Source: Methanosarcinales archaeon (GTDB taxonomy: Archaea; Halobacteriota; Methanosarcinia; Methanosarcinales; Methanogasteraceae). Taken from it: a stretch of DNA of 9,394 nucleotides. The position numbers were made by a program, and so were the translations under genes. Location: NCBI GenBank assembly GCA_030672605.1, contig DAOVGE010000094.1, positions 1-9,394 of the forward strand, in the 5' to 3' direction. The notes beneath the pieces were generated by a model. The model was given only the letters and a program-made list of their open reading frames with translations, did no database searches and was not told where the DNA came from. This document shows positions 1 through 5,563 of the stretch, in pieces (position 1 is the first letter of the stretch; each line of letters starts with the position of its first letter).

Positions 1-195
1 ATCTACTACTTCGGTGATGACCGGGAGGATGCTGAGGATCACACGCTCACCCTGCCGATCACGGTGCGGGCAGAGCCGGAGCAGACGGTGGACACGTCGG
101 GATCGAAGGAGAAAGGATCGAGTACGCCCGGATTCGCGGCGGTGGTTGCAATCATCGGATTATTGGTGGCATATCTGAGGAGGAAAAGAGCATGA
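1..195 (+). CDS. PGF-CTERM surface protein, C-terminal fragment (cut by left edge)
   Basis: This is the last 64 codons of a protein that starts outside the window. It begins inside a beta-rich module (IYYFGDDRED...), passes through a Glu/Ser/Lys-rich linker, and ends with PGF, a hydrophobic stretch and the basic end YLRRKRA. That is a PGF-CTERM signal, expected to be recognised by archaeosortase A for removal of the helix and lipid attachment at the cell surface. It matches the last 63 residues of the gene at 1255-3138 almost exactly, so the missing part is probably a protein of similar design with an Ig-like stalk and a variable head. Its stop codon overlaps the ATG of the following ATPase (ATGA, 192-195). 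The fragment is clearly real coding sequence; the head domain is unknown. Confidence 0.9.
   Translation: MYYFGDDREDAEDHTLTLPITVRAEPEQTVDTSGSKEKGSSTPGFAAVVAIIGLLVAYLRRKRA
51..123 (+). repeat. 73-base perfect repeat (copy A), surface-protein tail
   Basis: These bases are identical to 2997-3069 and lie in a wider block (1 to about 189 against 2947 to about 3132) that differs at about 13 positions. They encode the stalk end and the linker before PGF-CTERM. Confidence 0.9.
177..183 (+). promoter_or_regulatory. Ribosome binding site of ATPase 1, inside the upstream gene
   Basis: GAGGAGG lies 8 bases before the ATG at 192 and supports that start. The same bases encode the Leu-Arg-Arg end of the upstream PGF-CTERM tail (CTG AGG AGG), so the sorting signal's basic end and the next gene's Shine-Dalgarno site share sequence. 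The second copy of the cassette shows the same arrangement. Confidence 0.8.
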
Positions 196-1262
196 GAAAC
201 ATAGAATTTCACAACCGTGAAAGGGAGACAAAAGAGATCCGTGCGATACTGGACAACCGACCAACCCTGATCACCTTTATCTACGGACCGATAAACAGTG
301 GAAAGACCGAATTAATCACTCATACGATAAAGGAACTGCCGGATGAGTACGTTGTCTTCTACATAAACTTAAGGACTAAATTCTTATCGAGTTACGATGA
401 TTTCATCGAGTCGTTGTTCGAGATGGAGATGGAGTCCGATGGGGCGCTTAAGAAGGGGAAAGAGACGCTCGCTGAGCTGGTTTCGTCTGTCACGAAGGTA
501 GCAGGCATACCGATAAACAAGGCGTTTCTGGATTATGTTTTCAAGGACAATAAACCAAAGAATGCCTTTTCGTACATAATCAAACTCTTTGAAGAGGTGA
601 AGGCAACAGGGAAGCAGCCTGTGTTGATTTTGGATGAGTTGCAGAAGATCGGGGATGTGAAAGTGAATGGTTTTCTCGTTTACGAACTGTTCAACTTTTT
701 CATTGACTTAACGAAAGAGTTGCATCTGGCGCACGTCTTCGTGGTAACATCCGACTCACTATTCATTGAGCAGATTTACAATGAGGCGATGTTACAAGGG
801 AGATGCAGGTATCTGCTGGTGAATGATTTCGATAAGGATACAACCCTTGATTTTTTTGATATGTATGGGTTTGACAGTATGGAGAAGGAACTTGCATGGA
901 ATTGTTGTGGAGGTAAGCCAGTTTACCTTGTAGAACTGGCAAGGGTGGACGATGTAGGGGAGATGGTTGCGAAGATGCTAAAAATCAGAACAAGCCAAGT
1001 AGGTGAATTATTAAATTCGCTCGAGGCTTATGGGGTGGAAATCGAGTTTCGGGGGGGACTTCACGAAGTCGTCTATGATAAAGTGGTAGAAGAGTTATCA
1101 AAGTTAAAGGATAACGCAGATTGTGAGTATGGGTATATTACGCCGGAGATAAGCTATCTTGTAAAAAATAACATCATTTTTGTCGACCCACTTGCGATGG
1201 TGATGAAGCCGCAGTCGAAGCTGGATATGCTTGCGGTGCGCGAGGTGATGAAGGATGTGTGA
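192..1262 (+). CDS. Archaeal P-loop ATPase (PF01637-like, STAND-related), copy 1
   Basis: This 356-residue protein has no signal peptide or membrane helix, so it should be a cytosolic ATP-binding protein. Visible motifs, in order: the N-terminal FHNRE box typical of the archaeal ATPase family (6-10), Walker A GPINSGKT (32-39), Walker B VLILDE (144-149), a sensor-1-like strand HVFVVTSDS (181-189), NDFD (211-214), and GGKP (240-243). The last contains a GxP motif as in STAND NTPases. A probable winged-helix region follows, ending in REVMKDV. The family is greatly expanded in archaea and mostly uncharacterised; many members are thought to act as regulatory switches or scaffolds, and the substrate here is unknown. 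The gene overlaps its upstream neighbour by 4 bases and its downstream neighbour by 8, suggesting coupled translation. It is paralogous to the gene at 3135-4178: about 74% identical over residues 1-90, about 93% over 91-180, and poorly matched around 280-310. A run of seven G (1051-1057) does not break the frame. Confidence 0.92.
   Translation: MRNIEFHNRERETKEIRAILDNRPTLITFIYGPINSGKTELITHTIKELPDEYVVFYINLRTKFLSSYDDFIESLFEMEMESDGALKKGKETLAELVSSVTKVAGIPINKAFLDYVFKDNKPKNAFSYIIKLFEEVKATGKQPVLILDELQKIGDVKVNGFLVYELFNFFIDLTKELHLAHVFVVTSDSLFIEQIYNEAMLQGRCRYLLVNDFDKDTTLDFFDMYGFDSMEKELAWNCCGGKPVYLVELARVDDVGEMVAKMLKIRTSQVGELLNSLEAYGVEIEFRGGLHEVVYDKVVEELSKLKDNADCEYGYITPEISYLVKNNIIFVDPLAMVMKPQSKLDMLAVREVMKDV
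1242..1249 (+). promoter_or_regulatory. Ribosome binding site of the DUF2341 protein, inside ATPase 1
   Basis: GAGGTGAT, complementary to the usual archaeal 16S rRNA 3' end, sits 5 bases before the ATG at 1255. It favours that start over the in-frame ATG at 1264. It is formed by the Glu-Val-Met codons of the conserved ATPase C-terminus (REVM). The equivalent site in copy 2 (4158-4165) has the same spacing. Confidence 0.75.
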
Positions 1263-3138
1263 GATGATCGTGGTTTTGGCTGCCGGTCTGCTGCTGCTTG
1301 CGGCGATGCCGGCATCAGCATCTGCCGGGATGGAGGGCTGGCAATACCAGCAAGAGATTGCGATTCAGGAGAACTCTGGCGAGACGCTCCGCGATTATCA
1401 GGTGCGGGTGGAGTTATCGGGCAATGAATTTATAGGAGAAGCAGAAGTAGATGGTGATGATATCAGATTCACGGATGCGGACGGGCGTGAATTGAGCTAC
1501 TGGATCGAGGAATTCGATGCGGGGTCTGAGCACGCGATGATCTGGGTGAAGGTACCTCTGATTCCTGCGAATGGCGAGACTGGGATTACGATGTGGTACG
1601 GGAATCCGGGTGCGGAGAGTGGGAGTGATGGGGATGAAGTGTTTGAGTTTTTTGATGATTTTTCTGGAACTGTGCTGGATATCAACAAATGGCATGAAGA
1701 CGCAGTAAATAATATCGACCATACAATAAACAATTTCTTCAGATTTGAAGGCGCAACTAAAGGTGGCGGCAATCCTCATCCACATTGGATTTATGATGGA
1801 ACAGATACAGGAAGTCAGCATCAAGCAAAGTGGACTCCGCTCAATTCTTTTATTCTTGAATGGGATTCAAAAATCAGTGACATCACTGCTGCGGAGGCGA
1901 GTGAAGGTGGTGTGGCGGTTATTACTACTGACAGCACCATAATTTACTATATAGCACATCTTGATGCTTGGGCTGGTGGAGTTGTGCCTCGAAGATATGT
2001 TGTCAGTGACACCGGCTATAATTACGCTTCAGAGGTGGATAGTGGAGATGAGGCGAAATTCTCGATTGTTAGGGATGGCAATAGCTATATGGCAAAAATA
2101 AATGATATGGTAGTAGATTCTTACACGTCATCCACCCAAGTGAGCACGATAGCGTTAACAGCAGGAGCTTGCAACACAAACCACCCATATTTAGATTATG
2201 TCCAAATAAATAATCTGAGAGTTTGCAAATATACATATCCAGAACCCTCAGTAACTCTTGAAGCACCCAGATCGTCGGCTCTCTTCATCACCAAATTCCC
2301 CACTCCCCACTCCATCCGCCAGTTCCAGGAGGCCGTGATCACCGTAGCCATAGAAAACTCCGGCACCACAGACGCGACCGACATCGAGATCACCGATACG
2401 ATCCACTCCAGTTTCGATCTCGTCTCCGGCGACTTCCCGAATCCGAAGCGCTATGATCTGATCCGACCCGGCGAGACAAGAGACCTCCAGTACACAATCT
2501 CAGCAAAGGAGAGCGGCACCTTCACGCTTGATCCTGCCACGATAACATACGCAGACGAGGACGGAAACATCCAGGAGGCGTTATCAGAACCCGCATCCAT
2601 CAAGGTCATCCCGTCTACAGAGGGCAGCACTGCTGGCGGCACATCCCGCAGCAACCCGTCAGTCTCAACCGCAAGCGTGCAGCTTCACGGCGAGAAGACC
2701 AGTGTCGTGCTTGGCGAGGATATCCTGCTCAAACTCTCTGCTGTGAACCTGATCACCAAACCTACGATGCATGTTCAGGTCATAATCATCCCGCCGTCCG
2801 GCATGAGCGTCACCTCCTCTGCTTTCGCCAAGTCCGGAGCCGGGCAGTACACGACCACCTACGAACTTGAGCCGGGAAGCGGCAAGGATATCGAGGTTGC
2901 GATACGGTCGAATCAGGTCGGCGATTTCGATGTGAACGGCAGGATCATCTACTACTTCGGCGATGATCGCGATGATGCTGAGGATCACACACTTATCCTG
3001 CCGATCACGGTGCGGGCAGAGCCGGAGCAGACGGTGGACACGTCGGGATCGAAGGAGAAAGGATCGAGTGCACCCGGATTCGCGGCGGTGGTTACGATCA
3101 CCGGATTATTGGCGGCATATCTGAGGAGGAGAATATGA
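1255..3138 (+). CDS. DUF2341 / ConA-like / PGF-CTERM surface protein
   Basis: This 627-residue secreted protein appears to be anchored at the cell surface. Domains, in order: signal peptide 1-24 (hydrophobic core, ends ASASA); DUF2341-type domain about 28-130, with the typical features DYQVRVEL, DIRFTD and MWYGNP; a ConA-like jelly-roll domain about 134-330, opening with FFDDFSG as is usual after DUF2341; a CARDB/DUF11-like beta-sandwich about 344-452; an Ig-like stalk module about 473-588; a Ser/Glu/Lys linker; and PGF-CTERM 607-627. DUF2341 plus a ConA-like fold usually suggests carbohydrate or ligand binding, but no ligand can be named. The start overlaps ATPase 1 by 8 bases and the stop overlaps ATPase 2 by 4 (ATGA). 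Composition is uneven: the ConA-like part (about 1640-2262) is clearly AT-richer than the rest of the gene, suggesting that module was exchanged. The stalk and tail are shared with the genes at 1-195 and 4171-5532. Confidence 0.9.
   Translation: MCEMIVVLAAGLLLLAAMPASASAGMEGWQYQQEIAIQENSGETLRDYQVRVELSGNEFIGEAEVDGDDIRFTDADGRELSYWIEEFDAGSEHAMIWVKVPLIPANGETGITMWYGNPGAESGSDGDEVFEFFDDFSGTVLDINKWHEDAVNNIDHTINNFFRFEGATKGGGNPHPHWIYDGTDTGSQHQAKWTPLNSFILEWDSKISDITAAEASEGGVAVITTDSTIIYYIAHLDAWAGGVVPRRYVVSDTGYNYASEVDSGDEAKFSIVRDGNSYMAKINDMVVDSYTSSTQVSTIALTAGACNTNHPYLDYVQINNLRVCKYTYPEPSVTLEAPRSSALFITKFPTPHSIRQFQEAVITVAIENSGTTDATDIEITDTIHSSFDLVSGDFPNPKRYDLIRPGETRDLQYTISAKESGTFTLDPATITYADEDGNIQEALSEPASIKVIPSTEGSTAGGTSRSNPSVSTASVQLHGEKTSVVLGEDILLKLSAVNLITKPTMHVQVIIIPPSGMSVTSSAFAKSGAGQYTTTYELEPGSGKDIEVAIRSNQVGDFDVNGRIIYYFGDDRDDAEDHTLILPITVRAEPEQTVDTSGSKEKGSSAPGFAAVVTITGLLAAYLRRRI
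2997..3069 (+). repeat. 73-base perfect repeat (copy B), surface-protein tail
   Basis: This is the partner of 51-123. The identity covers synonymous sites in a flexible linker, pointing to a recent duplication or gene conversion rather than selection on the protein. Confidence 0.9.
3123..3129 (+). promoter_or_regulatory. Ribosome binding site of ATPase 2, inside the upstream gene
   Basis: GAGGAGG lies 5 bases before the ATG at 3135. It is again encoded by the Leu-Arg-Arg codons of the upstream PGF-CTERM tail, as at 177-183, although the spacing is 3 bases shorter. Confidence 0.8.
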
Positions 3139-4178
3139 GAAGAATCGAATTTCACAATCGTGAGAATGAGATAAAAGAAATACGGTCGATACTGCATGCA
3201 GAGCCGTCCTTGATCACTTTCATTTACGGACCGATAAACTCTGGAAAAACCACGCTCGTCAGCCACCTGATCGAAGAACTGCCAGAAGCTTATGCCCCGT
3301 TCTACATAAATCTCAGGACTAAATTCTTATCGAGTTATGATGAGTTTATCGAGTCGCTCTTTGAGATGGAGATGGAGACTGATGGGACGAAACAGAAGAG
3401 GAAGGAGACGCTTGCGGAGCTGGTTTCATCCGTTACAAAGGTTGCAGGGATACCAATAAATAAGGAGTTTCTGGATTATGTTTTCAAGGACAATAAGCCG
3501 AAGAACGCATTCTCATATATAATCAAACTCTTTGAAGAAGTGAAGAGCGCTGGCAAGCAACCGGTATTGGTTTTGGATGAATTGCAGAAGATTGGGGATG
3601 TGAAAGTGAATGGTTTTCTCATTTATGAACTCTTCAACTTTTTCATAGACCTGACGAAGGAGAAGCACCTGGCGCACGTATTCGTGATGACTTCCGATTC
3701 GTTGTTCATAGAACAGATTTACAGTGAGGCGATGCTAAATGATCGGTGCAGATATCTGCTGGTGGATGACTTCGACGAGGAAACGACAACTGCATTCCTG
3801 GATGAATATGGATTTAGCGATGATGAGGTGGCGGTTGCGTGGAAATACTGCGGCGGCAAGCCGATATGCCTGGTTGAGCTTGTGAGTGCACAGGACAATC
3901 GAAAAGGAAAGGCAGAGGAGATGCTCAAGATAAGAAAGGGGCAGATAGAAGAGATTGTGTATTCGCTGGAAGCGAGAGATAAGGGGATGTTTGACCCGGT
4001 GATGGGGGTGCTTTCAGAATTTATCGGGAAGGAGAAAGTAGGATATAAATATATAAGCGATGAAATCGAGTTTCTTGTAGGGAAAAACATTATTTTTGCG
4101 GATTCTGTAAATAAGGAGCTGAGAGCACAGTCGAAGTTGAATCTGCTTGCAATAAGAGAGGTTATGGAAAGTGTATAG
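3135..4178 (+). CDS. Archaeal P-loop ATPase (PF01637-like, STAND-related), copy 2
   Basis: This 347-residue cytosolic ATPase is paralogous to the gene at 192-1262 and has every motif intact: FHNRE (6-10), Walker A GPINSGKT (32-39), Walker B VLVLDE (144-149), sensor-1-like HVFVMTSDS (181-189), DDFD (211-214) and GGKP (240-243). It is 9 residues shorter than copy 1, with the difference in the poorly conserved part of the C-terminal region. The last stretch (NIIF, QSKL, REVM) is again conserved. In residues 91-180 only about six positions differ between the copies although roughly a third of the codons carry silent changes, so this part is held constant by selection on the protein. Its start is fixed by ATGA overlap with the DUF2341 gene, and it overlaps the next surface protein by 8 bases. 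The partner and biological role are unknown. A role in controlling, assembling or signalling from the co-translated surface proteins is an inference from context only. Confidence 0.92.
   Translation: MRRIEFHNRENEIKEIRSILHAEPSLITFIYGPINSGKTTLVSHLIEELPEAYAPFYINLRTKFLSSYDEFIESLFEMEMETDGTKQKRKETLAELVSSVTKVAGIPINKEFLDYVFKDNKPKNAFSYIIKLFEEVKSAGKQPVLVLDELQKIGDVKVNGFLIYELFNFFIDLTKEKHLAHVFVMTSDSLFIEQIYSEAMLNDRCRYLLVDDFDEETTTAFLDEYGFSDDEVAVAWKYCGGKPICLVELVSAQDNRKGKAEEMLKIRKGQIEEIVYSLEARDKGMFDPVMGVLSEFIGKEKVGYKYISDEIEFLVGKNIIFADSVNKELRAQSKLNLLAIREVMESV
4158..4165 (+). promoter_or_regulatory. Ribosome binding site supporting the GTG start at 4171
   Basis: GAGGTTAT stands 5 bases before GTG 4171, matching in position and context the GAGGTGAT before ATG 1255. 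This is the main reason for accepting a GTG start 8 bases inside the ATPase 2 reading frame. Confidence 0.65.
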
Positions 4179-5532
4179 AAGATATCGAATACAGGAAGTA
4201 GCTCTCAGCAGCATTATACTACTGCTGATCATATTAGCGACACAAGGATCCGCATCTACAGACCCCCCACTCGACACGATCCAGGTCTACGCGCTCGGAC
4301 CAAAAGACACTGGTTCATCGGTCGAATCATCAATAGTCCTTGAGAAAGACCGTGAATACAGAATTGTGGTCTCTGGCGTCTTCCAGTTCAGGAGGGGTAA
4401 AGACTGGGGCTGGGCAGATGCCCAGTTTCGGATGGGGCGGGGGAATGCATACGACGACCCGTTCAACTCCATCGAATTCAATGGTGAGCGGGCAAGCGCA
4501 GCAGTAAGCGATGTTGAGAATCACACGTACACATTCTACCGCACTGGAGACGGGAAGAAGATCAGGTTCAGCATCTTTGACTGCCTCACGACAGGCGAGC
4601 GTGGCGGGTACGACGACAACGCGGGAGCGCTTCGGGTTGAGATATACCCTGCAACATCGCTCCCTGTGACAAAAGTACCCTCGCCGCATACGATTGAGGA
4701 AGGGGACACGACGACGGTGACTGTGACTGTGCGAAACGCAGGAGCGACCGGGACTGGCGAGATCAGGGATATCGTGGTTACGGATTTCGTTCCAATAGGT
4801 TTCAAGTTGATGAGCGGTTCTGTACATGCAGAGTATCCGCTGCTCAAGCCAGACGAGTCCCGGACGCTTCAGTATGTCATAAAGCCACATGCGAGCGGCA
4901 CGTTTAACCTGGATCCGGCAGAGGTCTCGTATTCTGACGAGCGTGGAGAGCACCACACCGCGAGATCGGATAGTGCAACGCTCACAGTCGTCGCATCGGC
5001 GGGGCTGCTACCCACCGCGCCACAGAACGCAAGCGTGAAGCTGCACGGCGAGCGGACCGATGTTGTGATCGGGGATAACATCCTGCTCAAGCTCTCGGCT
5101 GTAAACCTGATAACAAAGCCGGTGATGCATGTCCAGGTGATCGTAATCCCGCCGTCCGGCATGAGCGTTACCTCTTCCGGGTTTGCCATGTCAGGAGCCG
5201 GGCAGTTCACATCAGATTACGAGATTGCGCCTGGTGTTGGCAGGAATATCGAGGTTGCGATCGTTGCAAACCAGGTCGGCAACTTCACCGTGGAAGGGAG
5301 GGTGGTCTACTACTTCGGAGACGATATTGGAACTGCCGAGGATTACACGCTCGAGCTGCCGATCAGGGTGCGGTCTGCTGATGTGCATCCGCCGCCGGCA
5401 ACACCGGTAACAACAACCATACCCGGCAACAATGGCGGGATACTTGGATTGCCAGGATTTAGTGCGGTGCTTTTAGTGATCGGGTTATTGATCGTGATTA
5501 TTCTGAGAAATACTAATAGAAAACATAGATAA
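4171..5532 (+). CDS. PGF-CTERM surface protein with a lectin-like head
   Basis: This 453-residue secreted protein starts with GTG. It has a basic N-terminus and a hydrophobic signal core ending ATQGSAS (about 1-29). The head, about 34-162, has no DUF2341. It contains REYRIVVSGVFQF, WGWADAQF and the end motif YDDNAGALRVEI, a pattern that recalls the LecA/galactose-binding beta-sandwich, in which a Tyr-x-x-Asn-Ser-Gly-type loop contributes to calcium and sugar binding. I treat this as a weak resemblance. A CARDB/DUF11-like module follows (about 165-275), then an Ig-like stalk (about 286-401) closely similar to residues 473-588 of the 1255 gene, a Pro/Thr-rich linker, and PGF-CTERM (428 onward) with the basic end RNTNRKHR. 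Conserved stalk motifs include LLKLSAVNLITKP and IPPSGMSVTSS. The gene overlaps ATPase 2 by 8 bases and is followed by a 31-base spacer. It is not followed by another ATPase, unlike the earlier surface genes. Confidence 0.88.
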   Translation: MYRRYRIQEVALSSIILLLIILATQGSASTDPPLDTIQVYALGPKDTGSSVESSIVLEKDREYRIVVSGVFQFRRGKDWGWADAQFRMGRGNAYDDPFNSIEFNGERASAAVSDVENHTYTFYRTGDGKKIRFSIFDCLTTGERGGYDDNAGALRVEIYPATSLPVTKVPSPHTIEEGDTTTVTVTVRNAGATGTGEIRDIVVTDFVPIGFKLMSGSVHAEYPLLKPDESRTLQYVIKPHASGTFNLDPAEVSYSDERGEHHTARSDSATLTVVASAGLLPTAPQNASVKLHGERTDVVIGDNILLKLSAVNLITKPVMHVQVIVIPPSGMSVTSSGFAMSGAGQFTSDYEIAPGVGRNIEVAIVANQVGNFTVEGRVVYYFGDDIGTAEDYTLELPIRVRSADVHPPPATPVTTTIPGNNGGILGLPGFSAVLLVIGLLIVIILRNTNRKHR

Positions 5533-5563
5533 GACCGAATACAACTCTTAGGAGGCGATATAA
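5533..5563 (+). repeat. 31-base intergenic spacer, copy 1, with Shine-Dalgarno
   Basis: This spacer matches the one at 8015-8045 in length and at 23 of 31 positions (shared GACC, ATACAA, GGAGG, ATATAA). It holds GGAGG at 5551-5555, 8 bases before the ATG at 5564. The shared spacer shows that the duplication of the VIT/VWA genes included the upstream translation signal. No terminator is visible, so transcription probably continues through. Confidence 0.8.
5551..5555 (+). promoter_or_regulatory. Ribosome binding site of the first VIT/VWA gene
   Basis: GGAGG lies 8 bases before ATG 5564. It decides this start over the in-frame ATG at 5606 (Met15). The equivalent site has the same spacing in the paralogue. 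Confidence 0.85.

Noticed and set aside
851..857. Seven-T run as an archaeal terminator
   Set aside because: It is inside the ATPase 1 coding sequence, encoding Phe residues, with no gene end nearby.
1051..1057. Seven-G run in ATPase 1 as a frameshift
   Set aside because: The frame continues with recognisable homology to copy 2 (NIIF, QSKL, REVM) up to the normal stop.
1414..1824. A 136-codon open frame on the minus strand
   Set aside because: It is antisense to the DUF2341 domain, with low-complexity translation and no family resemblance.
4330..4956. A 208-codon open frame on the minus strand
   Set aside because: It lies wholly opposite a well-supported surface-protein gene, has no recognisable domain, and is explained by codon bias in GC-rich sequence.
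5558..5563. ATATAA just before the VIT/VWA start (also 8039-8045) as a TATA box
   Set aside because: It touches the start codon, whereas an archaeal TATA box lies about 25 bases before the transcript start, so it cannot drive the gene it precedes.
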